Shown: positions 1 through 52,000 of the stretch, one piece after another | How positions within the stretch are numbered: position 1 is the stretch's first letter | Layout: each line of letters starts with the position of its first letter | Origin: Acanthosoma haemorrhoidale | Lineage: Eukaryota > Arthropoda > Insecta > Hemiptera > Acanthosomatidae | Direction of reading: 5' to 3' | DNA length: 64,000 bases | Assembly (NCBI GenBank): GCA_930367205.1 | Contig: OV884014.1 | Span: 107,614,638-107,678,637 of the forward strand | Made by a program: the position numbers and the translations under genes | The notes under the pieces: generated by a model | What the model saw: only the letters and a program-made list of their open reading frames with translations | Told to the model about the DNA's origin: nothing | Databases searched by the model: none

Positions 1-39487
<39,487 letters not shown>

Positions 39488-39616
39488 TTTCCTTCCATTT
39501 CATGTATATATCTTTTTTTAAAGTCTCCTGTAATTATTAAAGTAATTAATTAAATGTATTTTTTTGTAGAAATATCTAACAGGTTATATTATAGAATTTT
39601 TATTTGTATGTGTTTA

Positions 39617-39622
39617 AATAAA
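39617..39622 (+). other. polyadenylation hexamer, Prp8
   Basis: AATAAA lies 130 bases after the Prp8 stop codon in AT-rich DNA. It is the first canonical hexamer I see downstream and would give a 3' UTR of about 150 bases. Confidence 0.5.
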
Positions 39623-40895
39623 AATTATGTAAATTATCCTCCTGCAATTTATTTTATTTTTAAATGCTATACAATGTCGTTAAGGATCATCGCCCTGATA
39701 AATTCACTTAATGCCCCTACTTGCTTTAACCAACAACTGAACTTTTCAGAAGTGTATTTCTTCTCTATGTGGGTGACATCTTTAACAGTATTAATGAGGG
39801 AGGCAAAAAGTTATTCTTTTTGTTCTGTAAAAGTAACTTAAATTACAGTCCGAAGAAAAATTCTGAATAAACTTCATATCTTCCTGTTATGATGCATGGA
39901 GATGAACATTGCACGCTCATTCCCAGCAGAATTTAGGGGAAAACTGTTGATTGTGTCCGGAATGAAATAATAAAGGAAGATTTAGCGTTAACGTCTGTCA
40001 ATAGTAAAGGTTGAAGGACCAGATTTACAGTAAGGCAATATCGTTGGCAAGAGATAGAGGCATTATTAGAAAGTGGGCCGAAAGACAAAGCAGCTAGTGA
40101 AAAAGAAAGTTTACTTTTAAATTATAGTTTTAATTAAATTTATTTGAACCTTCATAATTCCATAAAATTCAAACAAGAGGCAGTAATTAGTAAGATTATC
40201 GAAACCCCTAATTGTGTAATACTGAACCGTGAGCTAATTTTTTTTCTATAATGATGATTGTCATTTAATCCTATTTTGAAGAATTTCTGTATATTGGCCG
40301 CCTTAACAAACCGCAACTACAAATCATTCGATTTGTATTTATTTGTTAAATTCTAAAGTTATTAGCCTCTATCACAAGGTTTTTATCTCTCCTTTTCCAA
40401 ATACCTGTAATTATTCTATTATTTAATTGAACGAATACTCACTTATAGGGGATCGACAAAATTAAAGTTGACAATTTCCCTGCTTTTATTTCATCTGTAT
40501 AATATATACAATCTACCCGTATTTATAAAATGCCAACAGTACTCACTGACTCATCACTGTAATCGGAGAATAACAACAGCTAATATTTTAGATGGGATTT
40601 GTTTTTATTTAATACTTCGGAAGTGTACTTTTTTTTCAGTGTAGTGAACGTTTGGTTTCAAGTTTTTTTATTTCAACAATAAAAAATTTCTTATCCAACA
40701 TTAAGAATTGTGATTTAAAAGCTCATTAGAACCTTAAATAGAATTACACACACTCAAAGTATACAGTTCACACTCATACCTAAAAGAGTGGAAGAGTCAC
40801 TCGCAGATCCTCATGACATGAATGGGGATGGTATCTAGTGCCAGGACTACATGACGTACTTATCTATTGCAATAGATCATGGCACCACCTCCACT

Positions 40896-41190
40896 TTAGG
40901 TGACTGAGATGATTGAATGGTGTTCTTGTATAACAAGCTGATTATTGGATATGGTTGTGCGTAAGTTTTCATGGAATATGGTACACCAAACAATTTGGTA
41001 GTTCAAGGACTGTAGATACATGGAGATTATTGTGAAGTTTGTCACATAGAAAAAAGTGTTTACTATAACTCTTTTAAGAACTTGTTTTATGTTCAAAGGT
41101 TTGGTTGTACCCCCCCAAAGTTCTATTCCATATGTGCCTATCGGTTTTAATAACTGTTTAGTATAAGTGCAGTTTGTTTTCAAGAGCGAG
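40896..41190 (-). pseudogene. jockey-type LINE reverse transcriptase relic
   Basis: On the minus strand a frame reads YTKQLLKPIGTYGIELWG, later FYVTNFTI and FHENLRTTISN. These match in order the end of the reverse transcriptase of jockey-clade non-LTR retrotransposons (family pattern LKPIWTYGIQLWG, then WYV.N..IH.DL). No promoter, endonuclease domain or poly-A tail was identified. It is a short 3' remnant of an old insertion. Confidence 0.7.
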
Positions 41191-42993
41191 ATCACAGTAA
41201 ATATTAAGCAGTCTGTAATGTTTTCCAAAATATCTGTTAAACTCTCGTCTCCTGTCAAATTTTAAAATACCAGTTATAAAAAAAGAAAAGTTTGTTTGAA
41301 AAATAACAGTAAAAAAAATTTGAAAACGTTTTAAAATTAATACAAGTAGGAAATAAATCTTATTTATTTATCCAAAATAATAGTTCCAATGAAAGTTAAC
41401 ATTTTAGTAAGTAATTGATTTTTCAGTCACGTAGTATAGAACTGTCCAACAAATAGTAATAATGAGAGAATGGACAAATAACACCCAATTAGAATCATAG
41501 GCTCCTCCCTTACGGTTTTACTTATCGGTGAAAGTTCCTCTCACAACTGCTCATTTTACATGTTTTTCGCCTCAATTTATTTATGGCACCTTAATAATAA
41601 TTTAACCCTCAGTGCCTGATTTATGGTCTTTAGGCATCACAGCTTTGGACACATTGAGCAACTGCATTGCAGTTTCTGAATTTCTTCCCAGTCCTTTTTA
41701 TTATCTTTATGTGTAAAAAACTATCACGTCTGGGAAGTACAGCCGCTACCTACTTCAAAATCTAACATGCGTATCAGCCACAAGCCCAATAAAGACAATT
41801 TTTTAAATGATGATGAAAAAAAAATATTAACTTTACAAAATATAATTTAGCAGTGGTAATCAAATTTTTAGCCAAATATATTAAGAATTAAAATAAATAT
41901 AAATACCTTTAATAAATCTTGATTAATGGTTAAATATTTACAGTGCACACCCCCAGTGAAGTAAGTGCGACAGGCACAGGATTGGTAATTTACACTTACT
42001 GACGTTTAATTGTTTTTCCGAGCATAAAGCTTGGAATTTTGTTCATTCTATAATGGGTCTATACCCAGACTAGCTGCAGATCCTATCTAGCTTCAATAAA
42101 TATTTCATTAAAAAAATTACTGCCGGATTGTAGAATGGTAAAATTATAAAACAGCTGTCTTTCCTCTACCTTTAACCTCTTCTTTAATGTAATAGCAGCT
42201 TCGTCGGCTCTAAGCTGTGATTTTCAGTCTAATGTTTATGTGGGATCCATCCAAAACAATCTTTTGATCTAATAAATTAAATTTAATAGCATTCAACCAT
42301 GTCAGATAGGGCGCCTAAACAGAAGTCAGGTCCCGGGTTACAATACCTAACGTCATTTTTGTTTTCTTTCACCGATAATTATCATGTTGTCATTTTTAGT
42401 TGTGATATTGACGTACTATTTTCAATAATTATTAAGAAAAAAATTATCCAGCCGCAGGCACCTCCACTAACTCCATAGGTGTTAAGCCTCTGAGCGATGA
42501 TTGTCAACTTCCAAATTCATGCCCAGGCCCTGTCAGGATATTTTTTCTTTGATTAATAATTATAATGCCAGTGAAATTACTTATCACAATTAATAATTAG
42601 TAATTATAAAAATATTTTTCAGAAATCAGTATGGTTTAAATAGAAACTTTGGTATTTAACTAGTTTATACCTAAAAAGGGAAAACCAAAACAGAACAAGT
42701 TTTATATTTACATGTGTGTATTTAATCACAAGTTAAAGTTATAAATAATATCGTGGATATTACAGAGATATATGGATGTATAAGTAAAAGCATAAAATAT
42801 TCGACCAAAATTTAAATAGGTTTATCCTACAAATGCTATATCTTCTACAAAATATTTCTAATACAAATCATAGAATGCGAAATAGATGTAAAGATGTTAT
42901 TGAATACATATTAAATATAAACAGGACGATCCATTTCCTAGTTATACTAGAATAAGCTATAAATATTATAAGAAATCAAAGTCAAAAAAATAT

Positions 42994-42999
42994 TTTATT
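42994..42999 (-). other. polyadenylation hexamer, SF3A1
   Basis: AATAAA begins four bases after the last base of the SF3A1 stop codon (TAG ACC AATAAA on the minus strand). If used, the 3' UTR would be only about 20-35 bases. Confidence 0.45.
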
Positions 43000-43002
43000 G
43001 GT

Positions 43003-46000
43003 CTACTTCTTCCTGCCGCCTCTCTCCTTCAGTTGCAGATATACGACAGTAGTGGGGGAGACATTGTAAAACGCCAATGAGTTAGAATCTTTGTAAAAGA
43101 TGCCCTGTAAATGAAAGCACAAATTAAAAAAAGTTTTTATATTAACTTGACCACAAAAAATTAGATACTAATTAGTACAATACAGCTAAACAATGAAAAC
43201 ACATCTGAGGTTCTATAACAATAATTATACCCGCACCTAACATATTTAAGAATGATCAGCAAGAATTGCGAACAGTGCGGGTATCATATAAAAACAATCA
43301 AACACTTAGAAGGTGTATTTCTTAAATAAAAAAACTGAGTACCGTTGGCAGATTTGTTTAGGTTTACATAAAATTCCATGTGAACAGTATAATATAGAAA
43401 GAAACCTACAGGTTAATACCAGATGCCAAGAACACAACAGAAGAGGCAGTAGGTTATATTATATATTACTGAAGAGAAACGCAAGGATCTACCCCCCCCC
43501 CCCCCGACAATCTACTTACTTCACTCAGAAAATGACAAAAAAGTTCTCCCAGACCACTCTTTCCCTCAGCCTGAAAAGAGCATGGCAGAGGTTGCTGGCT
43601 AATGGAGTAAGGGATACTGAATAATCGGTCTTAAAATTCAACTTATTATTTCAATACTTTAATAATAAATGTGATTAATTTTAGAAAACATTCTGAAATT
43701 TAACTAATAAGGTTTGTTTAATGATTTTATTATTTATTTTATGTATAGATTAAAATATACATACATTTATTTTATTTAATATCAAAAATTTAATTGTAGC
43801 AACTTATGGGATATTTTAATTGCATTTTTTTAATAATTTCAATTACATAAAAAAATTTGTATCCATTCTTTGACTAGATTTATTGGGGCATGTTGTTAAA
43901 TATTTTAGCATCAGAAACTTATTGAAAGCCCTAGGTTATAATAGGAATATTCACCGTGGAATGACATTGATTAATAAAAGATACAAGCCGCCCATCAGCT
44001 AGATATTTTAACAATAGTACACCAAGTGTGATGAATACTAAATTAACAAAATTGACAAAGATGGTTACTAACATCACACTGTAGCTTCTGTTTGGCTGCT
44101 GGCATCGTGATAGCCTCCGAGATCTTGGCCTTGACAGAGGCGATGGTGTCTGTGAGTGGCAGGGTAAACGTAAGTGCCTGGCCGTTCAACTTCCATTCTG
44201 TCTTATCGGCCAATAAGGGCAACACCACTTTGAACGTCACCGGGCCCTATAAGCACAATAATAAATTAAAAATTAAATTTATAACTTTTATATTTAAAAA
44301 ACATAAAAATAACTAAGTGGTCACCTTGTGCTGCATGAGGAACTGAGCTTCTGGCATTAGGCAGTCTTCGGTCTTTGCCTTCTTAGCCATCGGCTCATCA
44401 TCAGTCTCTCCCGCTGAAGTGACATGCTTCAATAGATTACCAACCTAGAAAAACCAACATATTTACTTGTTTTAGAATTATTAATAACCAGTAGCGAAAA
44501 AAAAAATTCTGGCAGGGTCGTGACTCGAATCCAGGACTTCCTTTTAGTAGAGTAGTTGACTGGGTATTAAGGAGGTCTACGTATGATAGTGAGATCTACA
44601 ACTACAAATAATAATATATTCAAAAAGTTCATAACTGCATCTAAAATGCCACTAGTTAATGAACAGTTTCTCAGTGGATTTTGGCAAGATCTGGCTTGGA
44701 CTGCTCTTGTCAGTGTGTGACATCTGATTTGAAATATAACATGGTGAGTTTGGCACGTAATAAGAATTTTGGCTGAATTGTTTGTGTTTGTACATTGGAT
44801 TTGGAGGCTGTACCTCACAGTTCAATGCCCTGCTCAACTCGTTTTACGACTACATTATAAATTATTTGTTTGGTTTGTAGTGACATAGTTGACGATTATC
44901 CAACAAGTGTCTGTCTTTAGTCATTCATTTTTGTTACTGAGAAACATCATTGCATGTAAGGACACAAAACTACCTTTTTAATGTGTGTGACATTCAAAAA
45001 AAAAAGTTTTTGATCAACATAGGGTCTGTTCTGTATAGAGGAGACCATTGTGACGAACTTTGAGCCTTCAACATATAAATAAAATAATTTTGAATGCAAA
45101 CTATACTCTACGGAATATTTGAAGGAACTACAACTGACCTGAGAGACCTGTGGATGTGGAGGTGGTTGTGGCGCTGGGGGCAGAGGTGCGGTTCCGGGCG
45201 GGGCCATGAAAGCAGATGGGGTTGCAGCAACAACAGGAAAAGCTCCAGGGGGAACTATAAAAATACATCAGATATCATCATAGAACATAACAGTATAATA
45301 ATTATGAAATTTAAGAATACAGTGCCTGGTACAGTAATGAACAGTTAAAACAAAATTAAGTTTAGTAAAAAGTGAAATACTTAAACGTGCTAACCCATTA
45401 GCGGTGGTCGAAGTGGTGCTGGTACCATCATGATGGGTGGCTGTGGTACAAGGCCTGGTGGAGGAGGCAACGGAGCTGGAGGTGGGAGTGGCGGAGCTTT
45501 TGGAGGAGGAGGCAAAGGAGGAGCCTTCGCTCCCACCATCATCCCAGGTATCATCCCGCCAGCACTCTGCAACATCATCCCATGAGAAAGGATAAATTGT
45601 TTTTGCTAAAACCATATAAGAATGTTATTATTTGATCTAATATTTTAGTTCAGTTTGAATCCTCACCTATTCAATAATTCCTTGACATTTCATGTATTCT
45701 TATATCATGCTATGGATACTTAGGGCTGGCCCGTCAAGTATTTAGTTATGTTATTTACCCTTATGGTTGTTATTGATGCTACAAACTCACACAGACTACC
45801 TCATGATAATATGTCACCAAAAACAGTGTTGTTCTGTCAAATACTAACACTAACACTATGAACTCATAAGTATGATTGTGTGCTCTAGGCCAACCTGCCT
45901 CAAGTGATTTTCACAAAAATTTATGCTATTTTTATTTATAGTTTAACTGGTAGAAGTTAATTTTATTCATATTTTTTTCAAATAAGCACTATCTATCTCT

Positions 46001-49000
46001 TTATTATCAACAGGTTAGTGCAGAATATATTAAATTTTTTCTTATTTCTTTACCCTCGTTAAAAAATTTGAGTAAAATATTTATGTATTGGTTGAAATAA
46101 ATAAATTTATTGATTGATTTAATTCCTCCACACAATAGAAATTAGCTTCATGTTTGTACATACTTTAAACTAAAGTTATACATCTGATAATTTGTAATTA
46201 AACAACCGCAATTAAAATTTAATAAACACTTGTTAAATTTTAAAATTCTGCTGAATCCTACGGAAGTATCATGGAGCCAATATTGTCAATAAATATGAAA
46301 GGATTAAAGAATAGATTTACTCACCCCTCCAGTGACGGGCTTTGGACCGATCTTCTCCTTTTCTTCATCCGGCAACAGACCTTTCACCTTGTGGATTTGG
46401 TGAATCTGCTCCTCGATGGTGATGTTGGCCCTAGCAGCACGAGTGGCCGCTTCCACACTCGAAGTGTGTCCATCCCAAGTCACCTGCAATATAATGGTAG
46501 TTCATTATGTTGTGTAGTGATGTTATCGGATTAGTAAGATTAAAATGAGTTAATAAAAAATACGTTTCATGGGAGCCGCTGTTTCATGACAACTGGTAAA
46601 AATTAATGGATCAGTCGATTGTTGAGGAAACAATTGTCAATAACGAGCTAAGACGTCAACAAGAAAGGCTGTTTTATAAAGTACCATAAAGAGAAGCCTT
46701 CAAATAAGACACAAGAAAGAAAAGTGAAATTAATTTAAATGACATTGTTATACAGGATTTGGCTCTAAGCCCTGAGGCTACCTTTCTTCTCATTATTAAA
46801 ATCTGCATCCTGGATCCCCATCCTAGATTGTAATGCTTCTCGCACAATTCCCAGGAAATAGATTTAAAAATGTTTGCCCTCACATAGCATCTACAGTAGT
46901 CAAATTCTGATCATTTTTCAGAAAAAAGTCTCAAGACTTTGTGTTGTCTGAGTTTTATTTTTTACTCAGTAAAAAAGATGAAAATAAAAATTAGCAATTT
47001 CACTCTATGAATTTCCCCCCCCCCCCCAAAAAAAAAATGAGACAGATTGATTTCTCATAGAAATTATGAAAATTTCACCATTTACGAGCAAATATTATCC
47101 TAGTGTATTTAAATAAACTAAAATCTCACCTTATCGTCTTTCTTCTTATCCTCCTCGCCAATTTTTTTACCAATGGCTGTTTCCTCATCACCAACACCGA
47201 AGATATCAGTTCTTCTCTCAGCAAGCTGCTTCAAGCTGGCCTCAATAGCAGAACCTATCAAATAATGTAATCAAATTGTAACCGATGACGGAGCAACAAT
47301 TCAATGTAAAAGGTGCTAACTGATTTCTATAAATAAAAAAGTTTAGTGCTAGTCCTAAGTTAAAGCAATTTTTCAATCAAATAATGGCTCCAATGAGGAG
47401 GGGAAAAATAAAAGGAAAAGCTATTCTAATTTTGCTTGTAATAGGTACTTCACTTTCTTCGTCTGTTATTTTCTTGAATATTGTATAATTTATGATTAAA
47501 AAATTTTGTTGGTAAAAGCCAAAAATGGTTAATAATGAAACTAAATATGGCGAGGATATAGATTAACTACTATAAGGGGCCCCTACATGGTCAGTCAGAA
47601 TGAAATTAAAGCCGAAGATTGACATTATGAATACAGATGGCCTGATGGATTTCCAGATATTTTGAAATCCATGCCTCGATCACGGGAATCGGAGGGGAGA
47701 GCGAGTTTGAATGATGGAGTAGTCGCAAACATCTCTCTTGTGTAAAAGCAGTCATGGAGGAAAACACGTTGACAACACTCTTAACCTTGACAATTTACTG
47801 GTCTGTAGTGATGGTGACGAATGTTTATAAGTTTTAACGAAGCTTATGAGGCTTTACCTGAGCTGTGGAATAAAGTACATCCTAGCTATAGCAACAAGTA
47901 CAAAAAACAAACAGCGTCAGAAAAACTTCTCGTGATCATTTTATCAGTTTTATTAACAATTAAAATATTTTTGGCTTTTGTCTAATAATAAGCTGTAAAT
48001 TTTATTCAAATTTTTTGAAAATGTCTTTAACAAAAATGGTCTTTTATACTCCAATAGAAAGGATATAAGCTGTTATTGCTACCTGTTGTACTTTTTCATT
48101 TTTAAAGTAGGCCATTATACAAACATCGATGACAATGTCCGAAGCAAATACCACAATATGCGAAATGGCATTACCTCCGGCGTACACAGTCTCTTGGTTG
48201 ATCCTGTCTTGGATATGCTTGTCGCGTTGCTCGACCCAGCGAGGGTCCAACAGTCCAATTCTCATGTGTTCTTGCACCTTGTTGGCAGGGATCTTCTCAC
48301 TCGTCAGCGGAGAGATAAGGTAGTTATCTCCACCTTTAGCCGCCTTATGGCCTGCAATCAATAAAAGCCAAATATTAAATTATAAAAAGTTTAAATTCAA
48401 ATAAGTGAATTTAACAGCAGGAAGTATGTGAGGAATATTGGAACTACAATCGTTTATATCTACTGGAGAGGGGCAGTTGCTTATAGATGGTTAAAAGGGA
48501 ATGTTGTGAGTTGTTTATAATTGCTGGAGAAGAGAGGTGTTGATGACGATCTTGTGCAGTTTGAGGATGTACATGTCACATATTTGATGTTAACATTTGA
48601 GGAACAGGAGAATTAGGAATTAAATCAATGTACATGCATGTACACTCACTCTGCTTAGGATTGTAACCCTTCTTGACGATGACTTTGTCTGGAGCCGGTG
48701 GTAGAGGAGGTTGCATCATCGAATGTCCGGATTGCTTCTTGCCGTCAGAAGAGAGATGCTGCTGCCTCTGAGCAGAAGACATCTGTTGTCTCTCTCCTGG
48801 TGCCCGCTCATCGTTGTCGTCACTATCGCTAGATGATTCTTCTTCCATATCTTGCACCTAGTCGCAAATGAAAACTCAGCATTATTTATTATTTTCAACA
48901 AATGTCATATTTTACTACTGTAAAATGATTTTTTAAAGAGTAAATTGGAAGAAAGAAAATAAATTATAAAAATTTAAATTGCAAACAAGTGAGTGGAACA

Positions 49001-52000
49001 GCTGGGAAATGTGTCAATAAATGGAGCAGCTGAGAGAGGCCGGGAGTTGAGTTGTTTAGATGCTTTAAAGGAAAAATTGTGAGTTGTTTAGAATTGCTTG
49101 AGAGAGGTTTGAGTTTGAGATAGTGAAAGATATTTGTTGTGAGTGCACTCATATCACCTCATTCATTCATCATATTTCCTCTTACATCGGTTCTTCTAAA
49201 AAGTTTTAATACATTGTTAATAAATTTTAGAGCGACATACTTGAGTGTTATCCCCCTTGTCCGGTATCACTTCATCGGCATCACTGTCCTCCTTTTCTCT
49301 CTCATCATCACTGGCTGCTCTGTCAGATGGATCCTCTCCTCCGTTCTCCAAGATCCGCTCCTGATGGCACAATTCAAATTATTCTCATATAAATAAACAA
49401 AACTTTGCAGTCAATAATAATGAATATTTAGGTCACCATTAACAATAATCACTTCAAGAGTATTAGAGATGGATAGTTACCTGCATCAATACTCGGGCGC
49501 CGACTTCATCAGGAGTCGTAGGTGGGGGGAAGTTGCCAACTTCACCGGGGATATAGTCAACAGTCTCCACAACAACGAAGTCATGCCAATCAATCTGAGC
49601 ATAGGCCACTGTAATTTGTCAACAGTCAAATAAACAGCTAGTTAACCTCAATGGTACATACTTTTGAAGATATAAAACTACTTGTGAAACATGCCGACTA
49701 TCCTTGCATGTTGATTCTTTACTTTCTATGTTCTTGTATTTTATTTATATATATTTAAAAGAATGCAATTTACTTCATAATTGATATTAAAAAAAAAATG
49801 GATCAAATAATAGTATTTACCTCTCTCCTTCTCTAAAGCTTGTTCCTCCTTCCTCTTCTGCAGCTCTTGGTAGTGGAGCCAGTCCGCTCGGTACCTAACC
49901 TGCTCGAGGACACCACAAGGGTTAGAACACTCCTCCTTCAGCCGTGACATCAAGTCCTTTGGAGGAATCAGCACCTAGGCAACACAAAATATTATAGTTG
50001 TCCGAAGAAAGAATGCTCATGTTTTATTGTTGATCACGAAGAGATTTTAAAACTTAGGGAACAGTTGCCTATCGTCTACTTATCCATCTGTTGGATTGTC
50101 AGTCACTCAGACGTGTTAACAATAACAACCACAAAAAATGATGCACTTGATCTGAAGTTTTAAAGATATATTCAACACTCTTAATCTGTTGTTATAGTTA
50201 AGGTGCAATAATGGAAAGGCCAATTAAATGTGAGATCTTACTTAAGTGAAGCAAGGAATCAATTTCCTCAATACAAAATTTCAGTTGATAAAGATTAAAA
50301 ATAATTTTTTTTTGTGAAAAAAAATTTTCCTGATTTTGTATTTAACCCAAAACTAATCAACATAATTTGAGGTGTTGTGGAATATAAATTTAAATTCAAT
50401 TAAATCAGTTTTATGACCTCTATCATAGAAGATTAACACAGAAAGACTATAGACATCGCCACATCACACCTAAATGAAAGATGCTATCTACCCTCAGCTC
50501 TACAATTTGGAATAAAATAGTTGTACTTATTTAAGAGCCAGTTTTAAGTAATTTTAACCACCCAAGCCATATTTAATAACCCTCTAAAAAAACACATTAA
50601 TCTTCATAAAAAAAATAAACTGCAAATTTATTGTTTATATAAGAGACCTGATGCAGACATAAACAGTATGTTAAAACCTCATCGAGTATTAAATTAGATG
50701 AAAATCTTAAATCTTTCTTTCAACAACTTAAGCTGATTCCCAACAAAAACATCCACTAAAATGGAAAGAAAAATAATTTTATTGATAAAAGGCAGTTAAC
50801 GCCTACCTTGGTGTATTGCTCGAGGAGCTTGGTAAAGTATAAGAATAAAGAATGTTGGGGCCGAAGGAAGTCGAACTGGTAATTCCTCTGCTCTCTGTTC
50901 ATAAGGTTTGTCAAAAACTGACGCCCATTCCTCGCCACAAACTGAGCAGTCAACTTGACAATGTCCCTGAAAACATGTAACCATATTTTATATAATAATA
51001 TCTTTTACTACTGAGTATTGAATTTTATTAAAATTTGAATCCAGGGTTGAAGGCATTTTCAGGTTGCTTTTAAAGCACAGCGAATGCATTAGTAATGATT
51101 AATAGTCAAAGAAAAAATGTATTGGCCCGAAGGACCTCCCAATATCCTTTCGAGAACTCTACCAACTGAGCTGTCCAACACGAGAGACAATCTTCCTAAT
51201 TTTCCTTTTCATTGGCTAAACTCTCACGATGACTAGAAATACAACTAGAAGATTAGCTAAAGAAAATAGACCAACTCATATCAGGTAACGAACACTTTAA
51301 CTTAGCTCCATCACTGCGAACACTTAGCCTATTAAATTTCTAATATCTGAAGATATATCTTGTATAACCTAACCAAATCATACAGTGACAATCCTTCAAA
51401 TGATACTACACCATGTGGTCTATTTAATTTTTATTATTTTTTTTCAGCTAACACATATACAATATTGCTTTAAGGCATGTCAGAGGTAAAACAAAATTAA
51501 TAGACAAAGAAGACATAACAACTGACAAGTCGAGGGCTGAGATGCTCGGTGGGTCTGCCATGAACTCGTAGTCTTGAGGAGGGTCCTTGGGTACAAACGG
51601 CTGCTCAGTGACCTGCTTGAGGATCTCCTGCTGCTTTAGTTGTGTGGCCGACGCAACAGTCTTTGGCTGGACTGGGGCCGCAACTGGTGCTGGCTCTGAC
51701 CCTATAACCAACAGCTCAGTCAATAATTTGTGTGTTATATGTTACAAGTTTATTTTGAAAATTTTATGTGCATAACATTTTTTACTTTGAAAAAAAAAGT
51801 GGGTAATGCATTAAATAAATCAATCGTTCAGTCAATATAATTACTTGTTGCATTACCTTTGCCTTCTTTGAATTCCTTAACCTTGTGCTGATAATAAGCA
51901 TGATAAGGGTCGCCAGTATTGAGAAAGTTGAATTTGGGATTTCCCAATTCATTTTGTCTAATTCTCGATTCGAATTCAGGTCCATTACGGGCGACAAAAC

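Larger units (their letters stand above)
39488..43002. other. convergent intergenic region Prp8 / SF3A1
   Basis: 3.5 kb between the two stop codons. It holds the Prp8 AATAAA and a jockey-type relic (40896-41190). A B-box-like GGGTTACAATACC near 42337 may be a SINE remnant. No supported gene. Confidence 0.7.

Noticed and set aside
40896..41258. 120-codon open frame as a host gene
   Set aside because: Its recognisable part is a decayed jockey-type reverse transcriptase end; the rest is AT-rich read-through.
45268..45615. Serine/threonine-rich minus-strand frame of 115 codons
   Set aside because: It is the out-of-frame shadow of the proline-rich exon 12 of SF3A1.
51115..51190. Functional tRNA gene
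   Set aside because: The D-arm is good, but the acceptor stem is missing and the T-arm is degenerate.
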